In this document: piece by piece, positions 11,326 through 21,537 of the stretch
How positions within the stretch are numbered: position 1 is the stretch's first letter
Layout of the letters: the number at the start of each line of letters is the position of its first letter
Assembly: GCA_030704615.1 (NCBI GenBank)
Contig: CM060732.1
Coordinates: 41,397,053 to 41,461,052 of the forward strand
Direction of reading: 5' to 3'
Source of the DNA: Takakia lepidozioides
Lineage: Eukaryota; Streptophyta; Takakiopsida; Takakiales; Takakiaceae
Length of the DNA: 64,000 bases
Made by a program: the position numbers and the translations under genes
The notes under the pieces: generated by a model
The model's database searches: none
Seen by the model: the letters and a program-made list of their open reading frames with translations, nothing else
Told to the model about the DNA's origin: nothing

Positions 11326-12775
11326 TTTTTTTCTCTTTTTTTCTTTTTTTTAAACAGGGGGATTGGAGCCCTGGGAATTTTATTAACTGGGGTAAGGAAA
11401 AAATAACCTTACAGAAGCCATAAGGGAGAGGAGAGAACATAAGATAAATTTTCTTTAACGTCCAGTGAATTTACAGAGCCTATTGCTCAACACGCAGGAG
11501 ATAAAGATAAAGATAAAGTTTCTTTAACATCCAGTGAATTTACAGAGCCTACTGCTCAACACACAGGCCATCGAGGGCCCAATGGACGGTCTGAAGGCAC
11601 ATGTTGAAGGATTGAACAAAAGCACTGCACCAGATGTACATGCAACCTCCGGAGTAGCCTTGATGAAAAACAGGCTTGAACTTATATAAGTACCAACCTA
11701 CTTCTGAAGAGAACATAGAGCTAGAGCACCCATTCCTCAAACTATGCAGTCAGGAGACAACAACTGGATCCTATAAGAAGAATCTACATACTGCCCCTCT
11801 TTCTCATCGCGGCCTCAAAAGATAACTGTGTCTTTGATTTCCCCTTTCTAAGACTCCTTTATGCCATAGCACTATCCCTCTAAGGGACTCCAAGAAAGGA
11901 CAGGAAGAAAACAATCTCCCATCTTTTTTTTGACAGAGTTGAGCCCAACTCACCAGGGCTCTCTTATTTGCCGAAGCAGATGTAGCACTCCAGATAAAGT
12001 TACGGACCATCGCTTTGATGTGCTTGATGATAGAAGCTCCGGGAGACCATACTGCAGCTGAAAACCAAGAGGAGGCCAGTATAACCTGGTTGGCAATCAG
12101 CACTCTCCCCCAAACTGTTAAGTGCAGAGAGCTCCAGTATGCCAGCTTTCGCTTAATCATGGAAAGGACAGCAGCGAATTGACAGTCGTCTGAAATTCCG
12201 TGGCCAATTTGGTGTCCAAGTAACTCATGCATTTGCCCTTCTTCAAGCCATTTAAGCCATAACTCCCAAGGGTCACAGTGGACAGAAGACGAACCCTCTG
12301 GCAGGATACTCAGCAGCCCCACTGATTTCTCCCACTTTATCTTTAAGCCAGAAGCTTCACAGAAACAATTAAGGGACTTGAGGGTAGAGTTAACGTTGGC
12401 TTGGGAGCTGTTATCTATAAACAGAGTGGTATCATCAGCATAGAGGGAGGAGCGAATGGAGTCGGAGGGGTTTAAGGAAGGGGAGTGAGGGATGACAAGA
12501 CCGAGAGAGTCATTCTTTTTATCCAGCAAATGCCCTAACCCATTTGCGGCAATAAGAAATAGAAACGGGGCTAAGGGGCAGCCTTGCCTTACAGATTTAT
12601 AGAGAGGGAATGATTTTGACAAAGTGGCACCATTAATCATTACCCTACTGGAAGTCGAAGAGAGCAGGATTTCTATCCAAGACAAGAAATGGGTGCCTAA
12701 TCCCCAGACTTTCATTGCTCCTGGAACAGGTATTTTCAGTTTATGTTGTCAAAGGCCTTCTAATAGGCCCCCATG
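11326..12775 (-). mobile_element. LINE retrotransposon, 5'-truncated, reverse transcriptase part
   Basis: The minus-strand frame 11804-12715 is the second half of a non-LTR reverse transcriptase: SVRQGCPLAPFLFL, then SLYADDTTLF with the catalytic YADD, then LKIKWEKS and WGRVLIANQ. The sequence just upstream still encodes AFDNIN, so homology runs to about 12775, where it breaks off. The 3' end has two tandem copies of a 70-base unit (about 11440-11570, word TCCAGTGAATTTACAGAGCC) and a T-rich run at 11326-11352 that is the interrupted poly(A) tail on the minus strand. It cannot move on its own. Confidence 0.85.
11440..11570. repeat. Two-copy tandem repeat in the LINE 3' end
   Basis: Units of about 70 bases share TTCTTTAAC(A/G)TCCAGTGAATTTACAGAGCC followed by TTGCTCAACAC or CTGCTCAACAC, joined by GATAAA triplet-like repeats. 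Such 3'-terminal repeats are common in LINEs. Confidence 0.7.
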
Positions 12776-13217
12776 TAATACACTTAGAATAGACCCAGTA
12801 TTAGCAAACCTTGAATAAACCCCCATTGTTGTCCACCCAATAATACACACTTGCAGTAGATCTTTTGATTGTACCTTTGTTCTAGAGACCAGCATTAGAC
12901 CCTAAACAGACCTTAGTTAGCTAATGTTATGTGACGCCCAGTAGACCCTGAAAAGACCCTAATAAATGTGCCCCCCAAGCTTTAAGCTGAAGCAACATTT
13001 CATTCGTGTGGAGTATTTCTCATGTTTGTTTCCATGGTGCCGGTCGTAACCCTTATCGTTGTTCTCTCATGGCGATGGCGAGGGTTTGCAGGGATGTGAC
13101 CACTTCAAACTAGATGATCTTCCCATTCTATCTTCCTTCCTTTGTTCTTATTGTGTTCATTCACAATCTGTACATAATTAGCATCTGTGACCTAAATTTG
13201 TTGCTTTGTACGACATC
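12776..13217. other. AGACC-rich leader before zinc-finger copy 1
   Basis: From 12790 to 12965 the word AGACC recurs (TAGACCC, AGAGACCAG, TTAGACCC, CAGACC, GTAGACCC, AAAGACCC). The rest to 13217 is an ordinary leader ending at an ATG. No gene is seen. Confidence 0.5.
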
Positions 13218-14138
13218 ATGATGTCGGAGGAGATAGAATATGCATGTAGTAAAGGTGGAGAAAACTGGAAGGCGTATGTGCACACCAACAGGTGTAAGCA
13301 GAAACAAAGGTATTGGTATGCACCAGTTTCCAAATGAGTTTGAAGACAAAGTCACAGAAGCATTTGTAGACCTCCAAGTTGACAAAAAGGAAGGAGATTG
13401 GCTTAAGGACCGAATACGATGTCCATTTTGTAGTGTTATTTTCAAAGACAATGTAACTTTGAACCGTCATTGTGTTGATGTGGGGTGCAAAGCGAACATC
13501 CCAAAAAACTTTAAGCCTTGACCTATAGCTGTATCGGCCACATACGTTGCTGAGGTAGCACAAAAGGTTAGGGGAGCATCTACTAGTCCGAAGTCCATGG
13601 AAGAAGTGGTAAGAAAGTACTTTACAATCAAACGGACATGAAGCTCTCCAAGACGAATAAATATGGCCTTGGAGGCCTCGGAGGATTTTGTTGTGGTTCG
13701 AAAAAACGAAAAGTGCCTCAAGATCAACTTGCCCAACAACAGGCACCTATGCATCGCAAATGTGCTTCTAGTCATGACAACCGTCTTCCACAGGAAACAA
13801 AGAATTTTCAAGGAATGGACCAAGAGGATAATCAACATGAACAGACACATGTGAGAGAACTAGACAAAGTGACACATGAAAGACCTGGTTCACTCATTTT
13901 GCTTGCTCATGGGCTTTTTCTAGAGATTTGTCCACTTGAAGGGGACCCACAATTATTTGAGTACATATCTAATTATGTGCAATCTAGTGGGCACATGCAT
14001 AAGAGAGCCAAATCAGCCAAGAAGCGATGGTTGCAATACCATATGCAAGAAGGAGAAACTGAATATATTGAAGTTCCCTCTTCATCTTCATTTCAGGGAG
14101 TCTTTTGCAATGGTCTGTTCATGAAAGGTCTATTGTAG
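13218..14138 (+). pseudogene. Transposon-associated zinc-finger protein, copy 1 (frameshifted)
   Basis: Reading starts at ATG 13218 (MMSEEIEYACSKGGENW, AYVHTNRCKQKQRYWYAP), shifts frame near 13335 and continues DKVTEAFVDLQVDKK, DWLKDRIRCPFC and TLNRHCVDVGC, NFKP. A TGA at 13519 replaces a Trp codon that is TGG in copy 2, and a second frameshift near 13640 leads to GSKKRKVPQDQ, a nuclear-localisation-like motif, and an open tail to 14138. Copy 2 (18080-18388 plus 21340-21537) has the same order KGG.DW, YVH..R, RYWY.P, W.KDR..CPFC, TLNRH, NFKPWP. The CPFC...H...C set looks like a single zinc finger. I do not know this family. Its position facing MULE transposase remnants suggests it is an accessory protein of that transposon. 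Confidence 0.6.
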
Positions 14139-14140
14139 TA

Positions 14141-14400
14141 GTTCCAGTGGGTGGTGGTCTTTTCATTTGTGTTATATGGTTATATTCTTGTGGTTCTATT
14201 GCTTTGGGTCTATTACAAAGGTCTATTGATCTAGGTCTGTTGCAGAGGTTTGTTGCAGTGGCCGGTTGCAGTGGTTATGTTCTCTTGGGTCTATTGCTTT
14301 GGGTCTGTTGCAGTGGTCTATTACTTTGCATGTTGGGTCTATTCTAGTGGATGATCTACTATTTTGTTCCAGTGGTTGGTCTATTGATATCTTCTATTGA
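14141..14400 (+). repeat. Degenerate GGTCTATTGCAGTG-type repeat
   Basis: About 260 bases are built from variants of GGTCTATTGC and GTTGCAGTGG, for example at 14207-14240, 14298-14325 and 14333-14390. Spacing and sequence are irregular. Similar words fill an intron of the MULE transposase at 58049-58414 and the field at 54503-55440. Confidence 0.65.
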
Positions 14401-14413
14401 CATTTCAGGGATA

Positions 14414-15459
14414 CTATTTGGAGGATCCTAGCATTTGACAAGCTGTGGATGCTTGGAAAACTCGGAGTAAACACAAGCTATCAATGATGAGATTGCAAGG
14501 ATTCGCACAAAAATCATCGCAAGTCCATGCTTGCCCCAAGCTTGCATTTTTCATGACATGATCCTTGTGCTCCGCCATGATTTGCGCCACAGAGAAACCT
14601 TGACACAAACATTGCCTGGCTAATATGTGGAGCAAAGGCATACCGAGTGTTTTGGAACTCTGTTATGGTCCCATGACAAGGTTTTCCAAGTATATCAACA
14701 TGCAACTTCTTGTCGTAATATGTGATGATACCAATATCAGGTGCTAGGTATGATTGTTGGACTTGGAAAGAACATAGACAACCACGCCTGTGTGATTCGC
14801 CGTATCCAGATTTATTCCTCCTAGGGCCTTTATGATGATGATGAACAACTTTTTCTTTGGGATCATTCACAGGTGGCAATTTCTCGGTGCGCTTGTCATC
14901 CGGGGCATAGCAACAGTGATACCTAAGCATGTTGTTTGAAGGTCAAGTGGTGAGAGCATGGTAGTACAACATGATACCCTATTTAGGCCCAACTTACACC
15001 ATACAAAACACTCAAAACTTCCAACAACACAAACATGAAAAACCACAACACAAGAACCAACTGAAAAGAGGTGGAGGTAGCTACAAACATGATCTTGGTC
15101 AAGAATGTATTGGATCTCGGACTTTTGCGTGTTCTAGGAGCAACGTCTTCTTGAAACTGAACGTAAAATTGAGTTGGAGCATCTTCTCTACACTCCTCTC
15201 CAAGAACAAAGTCTTCCACCCTCTCCCAAGGTATGATTGCCTTCTCAACATTGACACAAACTCCATTTCCTCCATACTGTTTGTCAGCTGCCCATTGTAG
15301 GTTTTGGGAATTAAAGGGACCTTCTTTGGGTGTTTGTAGAGCTTCACGCAAGCGTTCTACAAGGGGGTCGTAAGTTTTAACATCATCTTTGTCATTCATG
15401 ATTTGAGAAAGACATTGCACAACCCTGCAAAGAGTCGTGCGAAGAATGTGGCGCCGCAA
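14414..15459 (-). pseudogene. MULE-like transposase, N-terminal part, copy 1 (broken)
   Basis: The minus strand encodes LREALQTPKEGPFNSQNLQW, IPWERVEDFVLGEECRED and TQFYVQFQEDV (15099-15420), then after a probable intron RYHCCYAPDDKRTEK, HHHHKGPRR, YLAPDIGIITYYDKK and YAFAPHIS (14514-14930), then a frameshift into QCLCQGFSVAQIMAEHKDHV. Each piece aligns in order with the better copy at 56834-59320. It ends before the catalytic domain, so it is not functional. It converges on the zinc-finger copy at 13218-14138. Confidence 0.75.
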
Positions 15460-16445
15460 AGGATCTCAGGTCACAGGCTATGACAAAGACAACGGCTTTT
15501 TATATGACATGCATAGACCTTTGGATGTGTTGCGCTAACTTTCTGACGGCTGCGATGTGTCACATGGGGAGTCAAAGGAAATATTGGTCTAAATGGAAGA
15601 CCCTACCCAGGAGACCTTGAAAGACATATGTCAGCAGACCCGAGGTTGGGGAGCGACCCAGGTCAGCAGACCAAGGGGAGGACCATGGAGGAGGACGGCA
15701 GAGCAACCGGCTGGGGGGACCCGCGCCGGAGGGCTGCGCGGTCAGGCCGCGGGTAGGGGAAAACCCCGCGACGTGGGTCCCACACACATGTCAAGTGTGT
15801 GCATATAAGACGTAGTAGAAGTATGGTACTTGGCAAACAACAAGGCAAACATTTGGAAACGCTGCCCTTTGTCAACCAAAGTATGACAAAGAGAGCAACC
15901 ATTGCCATGTGTTGCATTGGCATAAACTAGATTGCTAATGTCTGTGATCTAGCTGCTGTGGATCAAAGAGGTGCTGGATATGCAGACCCTCAAACAAGTG
16001 AACCCTCAAACGACCATGCGCCCTCAATCGGGTCGCATGGTGTGAAAAATTAACGTCGTAACTGATGTGGATGAAGTTGAATGAACATGAATTCTGAATG
16101 AAAAATTTATGCGCCCTTGTCCTCTACCTGCTCCAACCAATGCCAGAGGAAAACCATAAATGCCCTACACGGTACCAGATTTGGGTGATGTCCAAGCAGG
16201 TTGACCACTTACGTGGCAGCCCAAGGGGTGTCCACGTAGGTCAACCGCCCACGTGGCAGGCTCGAAGGTGTTTCAAAAAATGGCCCATCCAACCTAGAAA
16301 TTTGCTCTTTGTCAGAATTTTTTTTGACAATGTACTTTACACTGGGGCAAAGCTTAGACTGACCGTAAGAATTTGGATACCAAAAAAACATTCTAGACAT
16401 TTTTAGGAGCCTTGGTTCACTAGAGCAAATTGGGGCCCCCAAAAT
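15460..16445. other. Non-coding, AGACC words, no gene
   Basis: GCAGACC appears at 15634 and 15664 and related words follow. The rest shows no domain-bearing frame or clear repeat. Confidence 0.45.
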
Positions 16446-16790
16446 GCCTCTCATTTTTGAATAATTGGGAGTTTATGTCGCGTGTGTGGGACAAGGCGCG
16501 CACGCCCGCACGGACGCGGGGTCGCCCTCCCCCGCCCCGCCCACCCCCACCTGCCAGCCGTGCAGCGCGGTCGCCAACCCCGCAGCCGCCCAGCCCGCCC
16601 GCCCTCGCCGCTAGGTCCGCCCGCCATCGGGTCCCCAGTGGGTTTGCCCAAGCTCGGTCTGCCCGCTGCTGGCGCAAGTCGTCTGGCAGACCACCCCAGA
16701 CCGGCACAGCAGACCCAGACCTACGTGGCGCGCATCTGCCCGTCCAGATCCAGTTTTATCCAGATCGTCTGGATTTAGGGCATGCCATGG
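16446..16790 (+). repeat. GC-rich dispersed block, copy 1 (shared with 56291)
   Basis: The block begins CCTCTCATTTTTGAATAATTGGGAGTTTATGTCGCGTG, shown here only as start CCTCTCATTTTTGAATAATT, then runs into C-rich sequence with CACGCCCGCACGGACG and GGGTCCCCAGTGGGTTTGCCC. Copy 2 at 56291-56660 matches over most of its length with small indels, and both end near GGATTTAGGGCATG. Each copy lies upstream of a gene of the MULE-like family (zinc finger here, transposase there), so it may be a promoter or a subterminal part of the element. Confidence 0.7.
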
Positions 16791-18079
16791 CACTTGCCGA
16801 TCTCCTCAGACCCCCTTTGTTTTTGTTTTTTTTTCTCTGTTGTCGGTGTTGCTTGCTGTTGTTTGTTGTTTGACTGTTTAGAACCAACAGACTTGCCGGT
16901 TGTGAAGAATCCCTTTGCATGACTCCATGGACTCTCTGGCAACGTCGGAGTCCATCGTTTCAAGCCACAACCTCTTTTGTTCATATGCTTCTACTATTTT
17001 TGCTTTGTTGTTCGCCTATTCGTGGGATTGTTTGAGCGTGGGGAAGTGAGTTACATTGAGTTTACAGTGCAGACTTGAATGGAAGTATTTAGATCTTTAC
17101 TAACAAGTACGACTCATTTTAGCGGACATCAATTGAGAATCCGCCTTTCCCTTGTCACATTGTCTTGTTCGAGGCTTGTCCTCCATATAGCATGTGTGGA
17201 ATGGCATTGCAAAAATAGCGGAAGCATATGTGCATGGCTGGCTGTATAAATTTCCGATTTCCTCCCAAGTTCCGTCTCTTGGATGTTGTTTGCAGGTGGA
17301 CCCATCGATGCAGGACGAAATGGGCATGTGTGGCGGAATTTTTTGTGCAACGAACCAGTGGACCTTCCAAGTGTTACCATGACAGTGCGGGGATGCAGAG
17401 ACCCAGCCGGGGGACCATTGAAATGGTGAAACGGGTGGGGACACACTGCAGATAGAGGGCAGACCAGATGGGCAGAGTAGGAGAAGAGAAGAGTACACCA
17501 TGCCAGTCCAGACGAGAAGACCGAACCAACAAACCAGCCTGGAGAACTCTGGTCAGACCCCGATGGCAGACCGAGTGGGTTTAGGCTATCTTTGCCGCAC
17601 AAATGCGACAGACCAGTGCCACAGATCCTTTTGGCCGACCCTTTTGGCGGAGACTTAGGGTAGACCATGGAAGTCCTTGGCGGCGGCCATTATTGTGCCG
17701 CCGGGACGTTTGATGTTTCGACGGCAGTCCAATGGCCGACGTGCATGGCCTCGGCGGCCACACGCATGCTCCTGTCACGCTTAGCAGTGAGCCGTTACGT
17801 TGGGGTCCTCGCCTCTTCCTCCTCTTGCGCCTTTCGCGTCTCTCCACTTTGCGACTGAACGTTGTGTTGCGCTTTGCGGTTTCTGCCTCTTCGACTCGAC
17901 GATTCCTTTGTAGCGCCCGCCCGCTCTTCAAAGGCCGTGTGCCCGTCATTGCCGAAGTGCAAAGGTATCAACTTCACCAGACTTCTTCACCGCCAGACCC
18001 TCATTTCCTTTTTTTCTTGCTCTTCTTCATTTGCATTTAGCAGACCGTCTCTGACACAATTCCTCCTTAGGTTGCAGCC
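16791..18079. other. Leader or 5' region of zinc-finger copy 2; AGACC words
   Basis: No domain is recognised. GCAGACC, CCAGACC and GGCAGACC words occur at about 17480-17660 and 18038. Long minus-strand frames here are Pro/Ser/His-rich shadows. The region from 17690 to 18079 may hold a 5' exon: the zinc-finger ATG at 18080 follows directly on GGTTGCAGCC, a possible acceptor. Confidence 0.4.
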
Positions 18080-18388
18080 ATGGAAGAAGCTTGCCCAAAG
18101 GGTGGAGCCGATTGGGTGGAATATGTGCATGCACCTCGCCACAAAGCCAAGAGAAGGTACTGGTATGAGCCAAGTGAGTACGATGCTAAAATAGTATAAG
18201 CATTTTTGGACTTGGGCGTAGCGAAGGAGAAGGAGAACTGGCCAAAGGATCGGTTTCAGTGCCCCTTTTGCCCCGATATTGTCAAGGACAAAGAGACTCT
18301 AAACCGCCATGCCATTGATGGAGGATGCAAAGGTATGGTCCCTGAGAACTTCAAGCCTTGGCCCAAGCCAAGTTCGTTTAAGGCCGCA
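18080..18388 (+). pseudogene. Zinc-finger protein copy 2, 5' part, cut by an inversion
   Basis: From ATG 18080 the frame reads MEEACPKGGADW, EYVHAPRHKAKRRYWYEP, then an in-frame TAA, then AFLDLGVAKEKENWPKDR, QCPFC, KDKETLNRHAIDGGCKG and [13 protein letters not shown]. Copy 1 at 13218 confirms the order. It breaks at about 18386-18388 inside the word GCCGCA. The continuation of the same frame is found in reverse orientation at 21340-21537, so a segment between the two has been inverted. Confidence 0.75.
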
Positions 18389-18900
18389 GATTGGTGGAAA
18401 AGACATTTTTCCAACTTGACATATAGTTTTTTTCCCTAAATTTATCAAAGACAATGCGTACATGGCGACCATGTTCTTCTTCATTCTGTGAAAATATCAA
18501 AATGTCGTCCAAATAGATGACTACAAAGTCATCTAAAAATTCTCGAAATATGTCATTCATCATGTGTTGAAAAATTGCTGGAGCATTTGTAAGACCGAAA
18601 GGCATAACACTGTATTCGAAATGTCCGTATCTTGTGCGAAAAGCAGTCTTCCATTCGTCTCATTCTTTTATTCGAACAAGGTTGTAAGCTCCTCTCAAGT
18701 CGATCTTTGTGAAAAAATTTGCTGTCCAAGTTGTTCGAGGAGTCCGAAAATCAGCGGTAGTGGATAACGATTTTTTATAGTGACTTTGTTGAGCCCACGA
18801 TAGTCTACACACATGCGTAACGATCCGTCTTTCTTCTTCACAAATAAGATAGGTGCTTCCGCAGGTGATTTCGAATGTCGAATGAAATTCTTTAACAAAT
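18389..18900 (-). pseudogene. Ty3/gypsy reverse transcriptase, palm and fingers (inverted half)
   Basis: The minus strand encodes [26 protein letters not shown], then a short frame break, then [31 protein letters not shown] with the catalytic YLDD, and [13 protein letters not shown], where it stops at the inversion breakpoint near 18388. The next expected residues, EFLGYI, are on the plus strand at 21541. Stops at about 18700 and 18610 show decay. Confidence 0.85.
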
Positions 18901-19352
18901 TTTCATCAATGTATTCGCGTAAAGCAGCCAGCTCCGTCTGAGATAAATTGTAGATCGGGCCGAATGGTGGTTGAGCTCCTTCTTACAACTCAATTGCACA
19001 ATCATAAGGTCGATGTTCTGGCAACATATCTACATTTTTCTTCTCGAAGACATCCTTGAAATCTTGATATTGAGTGGGTAATGTCGAAGTACCTTGGTCT
19101 ATTGTGGTTTTGATCGGAGTCGCATAAAGTGCAAATGTCGCGTCGTTCTTCGTAGCTCTCATGAAGGCTCTAGCTCCAAGAAACAGGGGTTGAATACCTT
19201 TGGTACTTTTGCATTTTTATCTTGCCGAAATTTTCGTGATCGCCAGTCGATGTCAAGATTATGAAGTACAAACCAGGGAAGTCCAAGGATCACATGATTC
19301 GTTGGAGACTGGATGACAGTGAAAACAATCTGTGATGCTTGATTTTTAAGCT
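18901..19352 (-). pseudogene. Gypsy protease-to-RT linker region
   Basis: Minus-strand frames include VILGLPWFVLHNLDIDWRSR (19159-19356), the usual segment after the gypsy protease, and further broken frames towards the reverse transcriptase. It links the protease at 19353-19658 with the reverse transcriptase at 18389-18900. Confidence 0.7.
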
Positions 19353-19658
19353 TCACTTTAAGGGTTGAGTTTCATGGTCAATATTTCCTGATGCTAATGG
19401 TCGTCTATCAATGACTTCAACGGGGGCCGATAATTTCTTTCTTACGAGCGTTAAATTGTGTTGTTTTGCAAAGTCTTTGTCAATAAAACACGCTGAAGCG
19501 CCTGAGTCCAAAAGTGCTTCTACGGAGATATCTCGATTTTGCATCCTGATCTTTACTGGAACTGTGAAACAAGGTACAGGGTCTGGAGGTAGAAAAAGAC
19601 CTTTTTTTTTTAAGGAATTTAGGGCGTCCACCGCATGGTCCTTACTGTGACTGGACAT
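19353..19658 (-). pseudogene. Gypsy aspartic protease
   Basis: The frame contains VEALLDSGASACFIDKDFAK; DSGA is the retroviral-type aspartic protease catalytic motif, followed by the FID loop. It lies directly downstream of the zinc knuckle (19642-19842) in a different frame. Confidence 0.85.
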
Positions 19659-20688
19659 CTTCGTTTTCCGACCTCCTCGTATCGAACACTTGAGTTGTGC
19701 CCCGAGCTTTGAATCTTCTCTTGTTGGGGCAGTTTAATACCATGTGATCATCTTCTACGCAATAAAGACATAATCCATTCGAGCGCCGTCTTTGTTTTTC
19801 TAGTGGCGTCAATGGCTTGAATCGGACAGCATCAATCTGCATAGGATCATTACCGGATGTCTGATGGATCGTTGTGTTTGGTGCCGTAGTAGCAGCGGCA
19901 TGGTGCGTCGTCGATCATCCAGATCGCTTCTCTTGACGTCTTTCGAACAAACGATTATCACATACAATGACTTGGGTGATGAATTCGCTCAATGTACTCA
20001 CGTTTGGCATTGTCAGCAACAAATCTTTAACATCATTTTTTAGGCCACATCGAAACTGACTAATGAGACTCTTCTCATTCCAGTCGAGGTCGCATGCATG
20101 TTGTCGAAATTCGGCAGCATAAACGGAAGCTGGATGTGCTCCTTGTCGAAGATTTCGCATCTTTGTCTCTGCAACTCTCTCTCTATCATTCTCTCCAAAT
20201 GTTGCAGTGTACTCGGACATGAACGCTTCAAAATTATATAATAAATGCGAATTTTTCTCTAATAGCGGTGCAAACCAAGAAATGGCAGTGTCGGGTAGAA
20301 GGGTGCCCACAAATCCCACTTGAATACCTTCATCAGGGTAGCGTTGTGGATGTAGTCCAAGGAACAATCGTATTTGTTGAACAAAACCGCAAAATCTTGA
20401 TCTCGTCCTATCAAATTTTTCGGACATGCTGACCTTTGGTTCCTTTGTAATCTGTTGAAGATTTGGAGGAACCATTGCAGTAGGATTTGTTGTAATAGGG
20501 AATCGTAAGGTTGAAGATCCATTGTTCGACTCTTTCAACTCTGAAATTTGTTGTTGCAAATTGTTCAGAGCGTTGCCAAGATCTTGAGACTGATCAGTTT
20601 GTAGTTGGGCAGTAGAGGCACGAAGTTCTTGCATCTGGAGCTGAAGACTCTGCAATGTGGCGACCATTTCTGCAAATGTGCCTTCCAT
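19642..20688 (-). CDS. Ty3/gypsy gag with zinc knuckle
   Basis: Frame 19915-20688 starts MEGTFAEMVATLQSLQLQMQ, a coiled-coil, and holds the gag core (ISWFAPLLE, FMSEYTATFGEND, MRNLRQGAHPASVYAAEFR). A separate frame 19642-19842 carries a CCHC zinc knuckle, CLYCVEDDHMVLNC. Gag packages the element RNA. A stop or frameshift near 19910 separates core and knuckle, so the gene is probably dead. It is on the minus strand only because of the inversion described at 18388 and 21537. Confidence 0.85.
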
Positions 20689-21339
20689 CTTAACTAACTA
20701 AGGAACAAACTTTAGTCTCGTCAAAGTGTCAAGGACGAGAACATGACTGAACACAAACCAGAGATCAGATTAGAGGTACAAGACTAGACAAGAAGTCAAG
20801 GCCGGCATGGCCGAATGCATGGTGAGTAAATAAGAATTAAGACGATCTTTATAACAATGAACAAGAGTACAAGATATTGGAACACGACTTGAATACTGGA
20901 AATGCTGGAAACTGGACTGGAGTACCAGATACTGGAAACTGGGCTAGGGTACTGGGAACTGGAAACAAGAGTAGTTTGAACTGGTGTTGGCGAGACTAAA
21001 GAGTGTCCAGTCTCACCTCCTATATATACTGGCTACTAAGAAGCTTCCCTAAAAAGCTTCCCCTATGGAGGTTGCTTGTTGGAGAAGTTTCCAAGATTAA
21101 AAAAAAAAATCTTGATGAAAGCTTCCTTAAACAAAGGAGGTATCTTGATAGAGAAGTTTCCTCCAAATGAAGCTTCCTGAGCAGTTTCCCAAGTTACTCT
21201 TGGTAATTTGATAAACTCCCGGTAATTTGATAAATAATGGTAAATCATGGTAGATAATGGTAAATCACGGTAAGTCATGATAATTTCCGATAACATGGTA
21301 ACTTGGTAACTTTTGGTATTTACTCCTGGTAAGTTTCTC
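20689..21339 (-). other. Probable 5' LTR and leader of the gypsy element
   Basis: On the minus strand, upstream of gag, there is a TATATATA box (about 21021-21029) and a downstream leader rich in CCAGTTTCCAGTA-like repeats (about 20885-20970). A plausible LTR start, TGTTATCGG, lies at about 21290. I could not find the usual initiator-methionine primer site here and the sequence does not match the region after the chromodomain at 32043-32570, so the LTR limits are uncertain. Confidence 0.4.
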
Positions 21340-21537
21340 TGGGCTATATCCGTGACAAGTACTGGTACTGGCAGATCTGTGACTTTTGCGGGCTACATTT
21401 TTTTTAGCTCCATCACTGAGCTTCTTTTTCTTCACTGGCACAACGAGGCCGGGGCCCAGCAGACCGGCTTCAATGTAATAACGCTGCCGCACTTCCTCAT
21501 TAGACCGAGCGACGGCATGCGCACCCCTACACTTTGC
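21340..21537 (-). pseudogene. Zinc-finger protein copy 2, continuation (inverted)
   Basis: Read on the minus strand from 21537 the frame is open: AKCRGAHAVARSNEEVRQRY, YIEAGLLGPGL, VKKKKLSDGAKK, ending near SPEKLTRSKY where the gypsy sequence begins. It aligns with copy 1 (KVRGASTSPKSMEEVVRKYF, KKRKV). It continues the plus-strand frame that stops at 18388, with GCA shared at both ends. Confidence 0.7.

Noticed and set aside
16430-16873. Pro/Arg-rich frames on both strands in the GC-rich block
   Set aside because: Open only because the block lacks A/T-rich stops; the frame is not kept in the copy at 56291.
17129-17668. Minus-strand frame of 179 codons
   Set aside because: No domain, composition follows base bias, and no second copy supports it.
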